Positions 8,838-16,252 of a stretch of DNA of 64,000 nt are shown here, one piece after another (within the stretch, counting starts at the first letter, position 1; every line of letters begins with the position of its first letter). The DNA is from Parabacteroides chinchillae. GTDB lineage: Bacteria; Bacteroidota; Bacteroidia; Bacteroidales; Tannerellaceae. The stretch lies in assembly GCF_900108035.1 (NCBI RefSeq), contig NZ_FNVS01000004.1, positions 62,001 to 126,000 of the forward strand, in the 5' to 3' direction. A program made the position numbers and the translations under genes. The notes under the pieces were generated by a model. The model saw nothing but the letters and a program-made list of their open reading frames with translations, was not told where the DNA came from and did no database searches.

Positions 8838-9386
8838 ATGAGAAAAGTATTATTATTTATATGTATGTTATTCCCTGTGTTATGTATGGCACAGGGACAT
8901 AAAGGTTCTGTAAGCGATTGCGCACCCATGAAAGATGGAAAAGTTGTCTACAGCGACAAAGTAGACATGCAAGGAATGAGCAAAGACGATTTGTTCAATG
9001 CCATAAACAAATGGGCCAAAAAGAGCTATGGAAAAGATGTGTTTTTATCCAACGTATCTTCCAATAAAGGCAAAGGCTCTATATCCGTAAGTTCTAAAGT
9101 AGAACTACTTCTGAACGATAACGATAAAACGGTACTGAAATACAGAATGCACATTAATTGCGAAGAAGAACAATACAAAATAGTGATATCTAACATCGTA
9201 TATCAATATGATCCCAAGAACGAGAAAAAATACAAGACGTATGTAGCAGAAGATGTAATTGCAAACAATGGCAAAAGCAATAAAATTGCAATTATAAAAG
9301 ATCCGTCATTATTCTGCAATGCGACATTCTTCTTTGTAGAGAACTTGTTCGGGGAAGTCTTTGATGCAGCAAAAGATGACGAATAA
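8838..9386 (+). CDS. Secreted DUF4468 domain protein, single-domain paralogue
   Basis: 182 residues with signal peptide MRKVLLFICMLFPVLCMAQG. The body repeats the features of the upstream gene (DGKVVYSDKVDMQGMSKDDL, helix FNAINKWAKKSYG, NKGKGSISV, MHINCEEEQYKIVISNIVYQ), so it is a tandem paralogue without the linker and second domain. Predicted periplasmic, function unknown. It is convergent with the next gene, leaving only 17 bp and no obvious terminator between them. Confidence 0.85.
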   Translation: MRKVLLFICMLFPVLCMAQGHKGSVSDCAPMKDGKVVYSDKVDMQGMSKDDLFNAINKWAKKSYGKDVFLSNVSSNKGKGSISVSSKVELLLNDNDKTVLKYRMHINCEEEQYKIVISNIVYQYDPKNEKKYKTYVAEDVIANNGKSNKIAIIKDPSLFCNATFFFVENLFGEVFDAAKDDE

Positions 9387-9403
9387 ATAATACGGTGTGG
9401 CTG

Positions 9404-10516
9404 TTATTTGTCAAGTTGCAGATAACACCACATCGGATAATGATCTGAATATTTCACTTTGTCAACCGTACAATTCATTGCCTTCATATTAGATGAATGA
9501 AGGATATTATCGATACGGAACCAGAAGAAATTTTGATTATAAGAAACACCTATACCTCTTCCCGATTCAGAAAAAGCATCTACCAAAGGCCCTTGAACAG
9601 TACGGTGAGCGTATGAAATAGGCGTATCATTAAAGTCTCCACACACAACAATGTAACCATTCTTAGCCTTTTCTACTTCACTTGCCACTGTTTTAGCCTG
9701 CTTAGCCCGAATAATAAATGCAGGGCCTAACTTTTGCTGAATAGCACCACGCAATTCGTCAAAAGTATCAGAGCCTATATTTTTAATAAAAGCAGAATAA
9801 CGGGAACGATCTTCAGAGGTAAGCTTAAATGATTCCAGGTGATTATTTATCAATGTGATATTTTTATCTTTAACCTTGACCTGATGCACAGAGGAGCCGT
9901 TGAAATTACTATCATATTTAATCCGCCGTGATTCCGAAATGGGGTATTTGGAAAAAACAGCAATACCGAACGTCATAAGCTTATTGCTACTCAAAGTAAA
10001 AACAGAACGGTACGGGTACATTTTTAATGCGCTGAAAATCTTATTACGAGTGAGATATTTCTCCGATTTATGCTCGGCATATTCCTGCAAACAGACAATA
10101 TCGGCATCCGAATTGGCTATGTACTCGATTATCTGATTAGGGCTATATTTGGTATGGTTTTTATACCCAAACCCCATTACATTATAAGTCAACACCTTTA
10201 ACACATTTTCCTGCGGAACAGGTTTCACCGGAGAGTGAAAAGGGAAATAATTTTTGACAGGAGTCCAACAAATAAGGAAAGATACCACACCTATCAATAA
10301 GAATTTCCATTCCCATAAGAATAACCAATATAATATAAAACAGATATTCAATGCACAGAGTACAGGAAATGCCAATCCCAAATAAGAAAACAATAAACTC
10401 TTCTCCGGAGAAAATCTATCCGAATAAGCCGCTAATATAAATAAAACAACCACTATGATATTAGCGATCACAAACAAAAATTGCAAAAACAATCGTAGCG
10501 TTTTCATCCGGTTCAT
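9404..10516 (-). CDS. Membrane-anchored endonuclease/exonuclease/phosphatase family protein
   Basis: 370 residues. Two or three N-terminal membrane helices (about 8-95) are followed by an endonuclease/exonuclease/phosphatase fold. Recognisable metal and catalytic motifs are LKVLTYNVMGFG, DADIVCLQEYAE (metal-binding Glu), LINNHLES, VCGDFNDTPISYAHR and KYSDHYPMWCYL (the terminal Asp-His). The family includes Mg-dependent nucleases and phosphodiesterases, and the substrate cannot be told from sequence. Its start overlaps the rhomboid stop by one base (TAATG), so the two are translationally coupled. Internal ATG at 10507 is an alternative start. Confidence 0.9.
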   Translation of the reverse strand: MNRMKTLRLFLQFLFVIANIIVVVLFILAAYSDRFSPEKSLLFSYLGLAFPVLCALNICFILYWLFLWEWKFLLIGVVSFLICWTPVKNYFPFHSPVKPVPQENVLKVLTYNVMGFGYKNHTKYSPNQIIEYIANSDADIVCLQEYAEHKSEKYLTRNKIFSALKMYPYRSVFTLSSNKLMTFGIAVFSKYPISESRRIKYDSNFNGSSVHQVKVKDKNITLINNHLESFKLTSEDRSRYSAFIKNIGSDTFDELRGAIQQKLGPAFIIRAKQAKTVASEVEKAKNGYIVVCGDFNDTPISYAHRTVQGPLVDAFSESGRGIGVSYNQNFFWFRIDNILHSSNMKAMNCTVDKVKYSDHYPMWCYLQLDK

Positions 10517-11403
10517 TATTTCTTACTGGCATCAAAAAGCTTTTTCTTTTCGTCTGCAGAAAGGCTTTCATACCCTGAACGTTTCAGTTTATCCAGTATA
10601 GCATCTATATCAACTGACTCCTGATGCTTACGGGCATTATATTCATAATCTGTCTCAGAACGTTTATAAGTCACATGCATTCTCGGTTTAGGTTTGCCAA
10701 GATTAACAACCCAGTCTATTACACGATTCATAGGAGCCGTCAAATCTTTCCCCACACGAATACGGGAAGCAAACCAAATACCAAACAAAGCTCCGCCAAT
10801 ATGAGCTATATGCCCTCCTGCATTATCAGACGTAATAGCCATAAAGTCTATTACCAATGTAAATATAGCTAAATAGATAAGACGTACACGACCTATTAAC
10901 AATAAATTTATCTCTAAATCTTTCCTGTAAAACGAAACGGCAAATACGATAGCCATAACCGATGCTGAAGCTCCCATCAGATAGCTGGTTGCAGCTACGG
11001 TTTGAAAATAAGGAAAAATATTATATGCTATCATAAAGAATATGGCTCCGGCTATACCTCCCAGGACATACAGCCCCCCCAATTGGCGTTCGCTAAAAAA
11101 ATTCAGGAATAATCCCCCAAACCAATATAGCCAAAGCATATTAAACAAGATATGCAGGAAATCGAAATGGGTAAACATGTATGTGATGATTGTCCACGGC
11201 CTATAAAGCAAAAGCTCCGGAGATGACGGCATCTGTAAATACTGCAGGAAAGAAGTATTTCCTATATTAAACAGCATAAACAACACACTGGCCAGCCGAA
11301 TAACGACAAACAATCCTATATTTATATATATAAGTTTCACCAGGATATTACCTGATTGAAACGTACGCTTCAAATTAGTAAAAATACCGTCCATTGTCTG
11401 CAT
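10516..11403 (-). CDS. Rhomboid family intramembrane serine protease, with C-terminal tail
   Basis: 295 residues with six predicted membrane helices and a soluble C-terminal tail of about 85 residues ending in a Lys-rich stretch. Rhomboid signatures present are HILFNMLWLYWFGG (loop and helix 2), the nucleophile in GASASV and the helix-6 histidine in GHIAHIGGALFG. The serine motif reads GASA rather than the usual GASG, a mild deviation. These enzymes cut membrane proteins within or next to the bilayer; the substrate is unknown. It overlaps the upstream rhomboid gene by 29 bp and couples to the downstream phosphatase-fold gene. Confidence 0.93.
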   Translation of the reverse strand: MQTMDGIFTNLKRTFQSGNILVKLIYINIGLFVVIRLASVLFMLFNIGNTSFLQYLQMPSSPELLLYRPWTIITYMFTHFDFLHILFNMLWLYWFGGLFLNFFSERQLGGLYVLGGIAGAIFFMIAYNIFPYFQTVAATSYLMGASASVMAIVFAVSFYRKDLEINLLLIGRVRLIYLAIFTLVIDFMAITSDNAGGHIAHIGGALFGIWFASRIRVGKDLTAPMNRVIDWVVNLGKPKPRMHVTYKRSETDYEYNARKHQESVDIDAILDKLKRSGYESLSADEKKKLFDASKK

Positions 11404-12097
11404 CTTTCTTCTTCCAATACCGAACTAATATATATCCGAACAACATACCTCCCAAATGGGCAAAATGGGCAACCGTATCACCACCAAAGCTGGCAACGCC
11501 CAGGAATAATTCGGCTAAACCATAAAATACAACAAAGTATTTAGCCTTGATTGGTATCGGGATAAACATCAAATATAATGGTACATTCGGGAATAACATG
11601 GCAAATGCAAGCAAGATACCAAACACTGCACCGGAAGCACCAATCGTTACAAAGAAATTCAGGAATTCACTCTTCGGTATGATTTGTGCGCCACCTATAT
11701 TTATCATATCCTGACTAGCAAACAGGACATCACGCAAATTATAGAACCATACTAGTTCCTGTATAAGGCCTGCACCAATTCCCGTAACTAAATAAAAGAC
11801 AAGAAAGCGTTTCGGTCCCCAAACATTTTCCAATATACGCCCGAACATATACACAGCAAACATATTGAAAAAGACATGTGCAAACGAATGAGTATCGTGC
11901 ATGAACATGTATGAAATAAACTGATAGGCTTTAAAGTCGGTTGCACCGGGAAAATGCAAGCCCAACAAATTAACTAAATCAATGCCAACCTTTGGCAAAA
12001 CAAGACTTGCTACCCAGAAAAGGAGGTTAATTATTATAATATTTTTAGTTACTGTCGGGATGCTGTTAAAAAATCCCGTTCCGTTTTGATTCATCAT
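11375..12097 (-). CDS. Rhomboid family intramembrane serine protease
   Basis: 240 residues with six predicted helices and the standard catalytic pair: Ser in TIGASGAVFG and His in HFAHLGGMLFGY. HVFFNMFAVYMFGRI carries the conserved Asn. First gene of a three-gene minus-strand operon, with its stop inside the second rhomboid gene. A TAnnTTTG-type element lies about 20 nt upstream at 12118-12125. Tandem rhomboids followed by a phosphatase-fold gene are a familiar arrangement in Bacteroidales, but the biological role is not established. Confidence 0.95.
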   Translation of the reverse strand: MMNQNGTGFFNSIPTVTKNIIIINLLFWVASLVLPKVGIDLVNLLGLHFPGATDFKAYQFISYMFMHDTHSFAHVFFNMFAVYMFGRILENVWGPKRFLVFYLVTGIGAGLIQELVWFYNLRDVLFASQDMINIGGAQIIPKSEFLNFFVTIGASGAVFGILLAFAMLFPNVPLYLMFIPIPIKAKYFVVFYGLAELFLGVASFGGDTVAHFAHLGGMLFGYILVRYWKKKDADNGRYFY

Positions 12098-12117
12098 AAA
12101 ATGTGTCTATTTAAAGG

Positions 12118-12125
12118 CAAAGGTA
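12118..12125 (-). promoter_or_regulatory. Probable -7 element of the rhomboid operon
   Basis: The minus strand reads TACCTTTG, an exact match to TAnnTTTG, 20 nt upstream of the ATG at 12097. Confidence 0.45.
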
Positions 12126-12198
12126 AATATATTTTACTTACATTTCGATGTCTTTGCGACTAAAACATAGTAAATCAATAAAAAAAACATTATTTTTC

Positions 12199-12229
12199 TT
12201 TGTTGTATATTAAATTAGAATTACATTTG
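12199..12229 (+). promoter_or_regulatory. Promoter of the HU gene
   Basis: TTTG at 12199-12202, a 19-nt spacer and TACATTTG at 12222-12229: a full match to the Bacteroidetes -33/-7 consensus. The start codon is at 12286, so the leader is about 50 nt. Confidence 0.7.
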
Positions 12230-12285
12230 GCAGCAAGTTTGGACTATTAGGAAGATTTGTTTAATATATTAACTATCAAACCATC

Positions 12286-12558
12286 ATGAACAAAACAGAA
12301 TTTATTAATGCTGTATCAGAAAAGTCTGGTTTAAGCAAAGTGGATGCAAAAAAAGCTGTAGAAGCTTTTGTAGAAACAGTATCTGGCGAATTGAAAGCCG
12401 GAGGTAAAGTAGCCCTTCTGGGATTCGGTGCATTCTCTGTAGGTGAAAAAGCTGCACGTAAAGGCGTTAACCCAAAAACAAAACAGCCAATTGACATTCC
12501 GGCACGCAAAACTGTGAAATTCAAAGCAGGTGCTGAACTTTCAGAACTTATTAAATAA
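12286..12558 (+). CDS. hup: HU family DNA-binding protein
   Basis: 90 residues, the usual HU length: MNKTEFINAVSEKSGLSKVD, the dimerisation helices, GFGAFSVGEKAARKGVNPKT with the DNA-binding arm, and IDIPARKTVKFKAGAEL near the end. A nucleoid-associated, DNA-bending homodimer found in the cytoplasm. It has its own strong promoter and a good terminator (12585-12620), so it is a stand-alone transcript. Confidence 0.96.
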   Translation: MNKTEFINAVSEKSGLSKVDAKKAVEAFVETVSGELKAGGKVALLGFGAFSVGEKAARKGVNPKTKQPIDIPARKTVKFKAGAELSELIK

Positions 12559-12584
12559 GAAAGAATAATCTCCTTTCTTATAGC

Positions 12585-12620
12585 AAAAAGCCGTACCCAA
12601 TAGCAGGGACGGCTTTTTTT
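12585..12620 (+). terminator. Intrinsic terminator of the HU gene
   Basis: The stem AAAAAGCCGTACCC pairs with GGGACGGCTTTTT (one bulged A at 12595) and is followed by a T-run. The argS -7 element begins 3 nt after the T-run. Confidence 0.85.
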
Positions 12621-12622
12621 TA

Positions 12623-12630
12623 TACCTTTG
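12623..12630 (+). promoter_or_regulatory. Probable -7 element of argS
   Basis: TACCTTTG, an exact TAnnTTTG match, 38 nt upstream of the argS ATG. Its -33 region would lie inside the HU terminator and has no clear TTTG. Confidence 0.5.
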
Positions 12631-12668
12631 CAAACAAAAACAAATCCGAACATACGTAATATACGATT

Positions 12669-14651
12669 ATGACTATCGAACAACAGATTACCGAGGCAGT
12701 TATAGCCGGCATTAAAGAGCTGTACGGTGTTGAAGTACCAACCAGCCAAGTGCAATTACAAAAGACAAAAAAAGAATTCAAAGGGCATCTTACCTTAGTA
12801 GTATTTCCATTTCTACGCATGTCTAAAAAATCTCCTGAACAAACAGCGCAGGAAATAGGTGAATATCTGGTAAAGAATGAAAAGGCCATAGATGAATTTA
12901 ATGTAATAAAAGGATTCCTTAATCTGACAATTGCCTGCTCATGCTGGATTGACCTGTTGAACACGATAAACGGACAACCTTCATACGGCATCGTTCCGGT
13001 TACAGAACAGTCTCCGTTGGTAATGATAGAATATTCTTCGCCAAACACAAACAAACCCCTTCACCTGGGACACGTTCGCAACAATCTGTTAGGTTTCAGC
13101 TTATCTGAAATTATGAAAGCAAACGGCAACAAGGTTGTAAAGACAAATATCGTAAACGACAGAGGTATCCATATCTGCAAATCAATGCTTGCCTGGCAAA
13201 AATGGGGCAATGGGGCAACACCCGAAAGCACCGGAAAGAAAGGCGACCACTTGATTGGCGATTTCTATGTATTATTTGCAAAAAAATGGAAACAACAAAT
13301 ACAAAAAAAAATTAACAATCTTAATAATTATATGCCTGGTGTTAAAACACTAGACATATATTCTCCTAGGACTATAAAAAACATATCCAACAAACTCTAC
13401 TTCTTTTTTAGAAGTTATAACATTGAAGAAAATCCTAATTTCAAACAAGCAATAACAATTTTTCTTGATCAAAATTTAAACAGCAATCATCATCTTTTAA
13501 AAACAAATATTATTAACACATTATCTAGATGGTTCGATAAATCTCTATTGTCTCAAGCCCGTAAAATGCTCCGTAAATGGGAAGCAGGAGACAAAGAAGT
13601 TCGTAACTTGTGGGAAATGATGAACAACTGGGTCTATGCAGGCTTCGATGAAACATATAAAATGATGGGAGTGAACTTCGACAAAATATACTACGAATCC
13701 CAAACCTATCTCGAAGGCAAAGGCAAAGTGATGGAAGGACTCGACAAAGGTATCTTCTATCGTCGTGAAGACGGATCAGTATGGGCCGATCTCACCAAAG
13801 ACGGACTAGACGAAAAATTATTACTTCGTGCAGACGGAACATCCGTATATATGACCCAGGATATTGGTACTGCCAAACTACGCTTTGACGACTACCCTAT
13901 CAACAAGATGATATATGTAGTAGGCAACGAACAAAATTATCACTTCCAGGTTCTTTCAATCTTATTGGATAAATTAGGATTTGAATTTGGAAAAGGCCTG
14001 GTTCATTTCTCTTATGGAATGGTAGAATTACCGGAAGGCAAAATGAAAAGTCGTGAAGGTACCGTTGTTGATGCCGATGATCTGATGGAGGAAATGATAA
14101 ATACAGCCCGCGAAATCTCAAAAGAGCTAGGCAAGCTGGATGAGATGACACCCGAAGAAGCTGAAAATATTGCCCGTATCGTAGGATTAGGTTCATTAAA
14201 ATATTTCATTCTGAAAGTTGATCCTCGTAAAAACATGACCTTCAATCCAAAGGAATCCATTGACTTCAATGGTAACACAGGTCCTTTTATCCAATATACT
14301 TACGCACGTATACGTTCCGTACTTCGTAAGGCAACAGAACAAGGTATCGTATTGCCGGCTCAACTGCCTACCAACATTACGATCTCCGAAAAAGAAGAGA
14401 ATCTGATCCAGATGATTGCAGACTTTGCAAACATCGTACAAGAAGCAGGAAAATTATATAGTCCGGCTTGTATCGCAAACTACACCTACGATTTAGTAAA
14501 AGAATACAACCAATTCTATCACGATTTCTCGATCCTTCGCGAAGAGAATGCGGAACTGAAAAACTTCCGCCTAATGCTTTCGGCCAATGTTGCAAAGATT
14601 GTAAAAGAAGGTATGTCATTACTAGGCATTGATGTTCCGGAAAGAATGTAA
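12669..14651 (+). CDS. argS: Arginyl-tRNA synthetase with an unusual in-frame AT-rich insertion
   Basis: 660 residues; class I enzyme that charges tRNA-Arg. The N-terminal Add-1 domain is followed by the HIGH-type motif HLGH at residues 132-135, then WEMMNNWVYAGFDETYKMMG, LLLRADGTSVYMTQDIGTAK, the KMSKS-type loop GKMKSREG, and a C-terminal anticodon-binding DALR domain ending SLLGIDVPERM. Bacteroidales ArgS is usually close to 600 residues. The excess maps to residues 206-296 (13284-13556), where relatives have only a short charged helix before the EAREMLRKWE segment (here QARKMLRKWE). The segment is visibly AT-rich with different codon use and no frame break. Downstream sequence is normal, so the enzyme is probably functional with an extra surface domain. 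Confidence 0.95.
   Translation: MTIEQQITEAVIAGIKELYGVEVPTSQVQLQKTKKEFKGHLTLVVFPFLRMSKKSPEQTAQEIGEYLVKNEKAIDEFNVIKGFLNLTIACSCWIDLLNTINGQPSYGIVPVTEQSPLVMIEYSSPNTNKPLHLGHVRNNLLGFSLSEIMKANGNKVVKTNIVNDRGIHICKSMLAWQKWGNGATPESTGKKGDHLIGDFYVLFAKKWKQQIQKKINNLNNYMPGVKTLDIYSPRTIKNISNKLYFFFRSYNIEENPNFKQAITIFLDQNLNSNHHLLKTNIINTLSRWFDKSLLSQARKMLRKWEAGDKEVRNLWEMMNNWVYAGFDETYKMMGVNFDKIYYESQTYLEGKGKVMEGLDKGIFYRREDGSVWADLTKDGLDEKLLLRADGTSVYMTQDIGTAKLRFDDYPINKMIYVVGNEQNYHFQVLSILLDKLGFEFGKGLVHFSYGMVELPEGKMKSREGTVVDADDLMEEMINTAREISKELGKLDEMTPEEAENIARIVGLGSLKYFILKVDPRKNMTFNPKESIDFNGNTGPFIQYTYARIRSVLRKATEQGIVLPAQLPTNITISEKEENLIQMIADFANIVQEAGKLYSPACIANYTYDLVKEYNQFYHDFSILREENAELKNFRLMLSANVAKIVKEGMSLLGIDVPERM
13284..13556 (+). 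other. AT-rich in-frame insertion/replacement within argS
   Basis: About 91 codons, rich in Asn, Ile, Lys, Phe and Leu, beginning KWKQQIQKKINNLNN and ending DKSLLSQ. They replace a charged helix of roughly 30 residues expected between the HIGH and KMSKS halves. No terminal inverted repeats, no intein splice motifs and no target-site duplication were seen. Origin unknown. Confidence 0.75.
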
Positions 14652-14661
14652 TTTCCGGACT

Positions 14662-15531
14662 ATGGAAATAGGCACACATACCAAACAAACACTTCTGCGG
14701 CTTCAGAAAAATGAAGCCACAGAAAGTATTGTTTATACCCGGCTGGCAGCTATAGAAAAAGATGCTGCAAACAAGAACATTCTCTTACGCATTGCTGCCG
14801 AAGAAAACGGACATTACAGCATTCTGAAAAAATATACGGAAACAGAAGTCAAACCAGACAAATGGAGAATCTTCAAATTTTATTGGCTGGCACGTATTCT
14901 GGGCATCACTTTTGCCATCAAGCTAATGGAGTTGGGAGAAGAAAATGCCAAAGACAATTATGCTGCTTTTCAGGATTACCCTGATCTCATACAAATATCA
15001 AAAGATGAAGATGAGCACGAGCAACAACTGATCGGGCTGATCAACGAAGAACGCCTGGAGTATATGGGATCTGTAGTACTGGGATTAAACGATGCTTTGG
15101 TTGAATTCACCGGCGCTTTAGCAGGCTTTACGCTGGCATTAAGTGACTCAAAATTGATAGCTTTGACCGGTAGTATCACAGGCATTGCCGCAGCCCTTTC
15201 AATGGCTTCATCCGAATACCTGTCCACCAAATCCGACGGAAACGGCAAACATCCGGTAAAAGCATCTGTTTATACCGGAATTGCATATATCTTCACTGTC
15301 GCAGCATTAGTAGCGCCTTTCATTTTTATCAGCCATGTTATTATAGCTTTGGGTATTATGTTAGCCATTGCATTAACCATCATAGCGTTGTTTAACTACT
15401 ACTATTCGGTAGCCCGAAGTGAAAGTTTCCGCAAACGTTTTACCGAAATGGCCGTCTTGAGTTTCAGTGTTGCCGCATTAAGCTTCCTGATAGGGTATGC
15501 ACTTAAAGAGTTTACGGGTATAGACGCATAA
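14662..15531 (+). CDS. VIT1/CCC1-family transporter with N-terminal ferritin-like domain
   Basis: 289 residues from the ATG at 14662. An upstream in-frame ATG at 14629 lies inside argS and would add an unlikely 11-residue tail. Residues about 1-130 form a ferritin-like (rubrerythrin-type) helical bundle with Glu/His iron ligands (AAEENGHYSILKKY, GEENAKDNY, KDEDEHEQQLI). Residues about 140-289 form the VIT1 membrane domain (GSVVLGLNDALVEFTGALAG, then SMASSEYLSTKSD, then three helices). The family moves Fe or Mn across membranes, and the ferritin-like domain is thought to collect the metal. It starts 10 bp after argS and is probably co-transcribed with it. Confidence 0.9.
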   Translation: MEIGTHTKQTLLRLQKNEATESIVYTRLAAIEKDAANKNILLRIAAEENGHYSILKKYTETEVKPDKWRIFKFYWLARILGITFAIKLMELGEENAKDNYAAFQDYPDLIQISKDEDEHEQQLIGLINEERLEYMGSVVLGLNDALVEFTGALAGFTLALSDSKLIALTGSITGIAAALSMASSEYLSTKSDGNGKHPVKASVYTGIAYIFTVAALVAPFIFISHVIIALGIMLAIALTIIALFNYYYSVARSESFRKRFTEMAVLSFSVAALSFLIGYALKEFTGIDA

Positions 15532-15557
15532 CACCGCGCCTATAACCCTATTTCAAT

Positions 15558-15968
15558 TTACATACTATCTCCTAACGGCTTTACCAGCGACCAATGGGTT
15601 TGTATTATTTTCCATTCATTGACAGAATTACGGCGATAAACCTCTGTACAATTCCATTTGTAAACTTTATCTCCCTCATACGAGTTAAGGTTAAATGTCA
15701 GGACAGCCATATCTTCTGTTGCCTGAACAACCGGGCAGATCATTTCATAACGGTCAACATGTACCATGCCTCTCGCCCGTTCATAATAAGCAGTCAACTG
15801 ATCCAGTCCTTCCATTTTCCGCTCCAACATCGGATCAAAATACACCACATCCGTATCAGAAAGTGCCAGATAAGCGTCAGGATTACCGTTATTCCAAATC
15901 TCTAAAGCCTGTTTCTCCAGAGAAATAATCAATTCTGCAATACCCTCTTTTTGTATTTCATTCTTCAT
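15558..15968 (-). CDS. SnoaL/DUF4440-like NTF2-fold protein
   Basis: 136 residues with the alpha+beta-barrel pattern of NTF2-like proteins: an N-terminal helix (IISLEKQALEIWNNGNPDAY), DVVYFDPM, GLDQLTAYYERA, then strands DMAVLTFNLNSYE and YKWNCTEVYRR, ending EWKIIQTHWSLVKP. Small cytoplasmic protein; members are often isomerase-like or of unknown function and the catalytic role cannot be assigned. It lies 14 bp downstream of an AraC-type regulator remnant, suggesting the original pair was a regulator and its target. Confidence 0.85.
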   Translation of the reverse strand: MKNEIQKEGIAELIISLEKQALEIWNNGNPDAYLALSDTDVVYFDPMLERKMEGLDQLTAYYERARGMVHVDRYEMICPVVQATEDMAVLTFNLNSYEGDKVYKWNCTEVYRRNSVNEWKIIQTHWSLVKPLGDSM

Positions 15969-15982
15969 AACTTTACATTTAT

Positions 15983-16252
15983 TTATAAGTTGATGAAGGC
16001 AAAAATAGAAAATACAAGGCGATTACTGACAACAAATAAAGGGAAAACCTCCCTGAATAGCATTTCTGTCCCATTTACGCAAAACACCCCTTCTCCCTTT
16101 GTTATTAAAGTAATATCAAAATATGTCAAGGTATGAGCAGGGTGCTCCACCATATATTTCTTTATAAAGTCCAAACGCACAACATCTATAAGCAATTCAT
16201 CACCATATTTATGCTTATAGAAGTTGTATTGCGGTATGGTAAGCTTTTTCAA
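15983..16252 (-). pseudogene. Truncated AraC-family regulator (sensor domain only)
   Basis: An 89-residue frame opened by TTG at 16252, whose bases overlap the topA stop (TTGA). It begins MKKLTIPQYNFYKHKYGDEL and continues with LTYFDITLITKGEGVFCVNG, typical of the cupin-like N-terminal domain of Bacteroidales AraC regulators. After about residue 68 it drifts into an unrelated hydrophobic tail (FPLFVVSNRLVFSIFAF) and stops. The two-helix-turn-helix DNA-binding domain, normally another 170 or so residues, is missing. The neighbouring NTF2-like gene starts 14 bp later, so a deletion has removed the 3' half. It cannot bind DNA as an AraC protein. Confidence 0.8.

Noticed and set aside
12276-12755. 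Minus-strand frame of 159 codons across HU and the start of argS
   Set aside because: It is the antisense shadow of two well-supported genes and crosses the HU terminator.
13284-13556. Intein or intron in argS
   Set aside because: No Cys/Ser at the start, no His-Asn at the end, no endonuclease motif, and the reading frame is kept through the segment. An insertion or domain replacement fits better.
14629-14661. Longer start for the VIT1-type gene at 14629
   Set aside because: It begins inside argS and adds a tail (MMFRKECNFRT) that is not part of the ferritin-like domain. The ATG at 14662 follows the argS stop.
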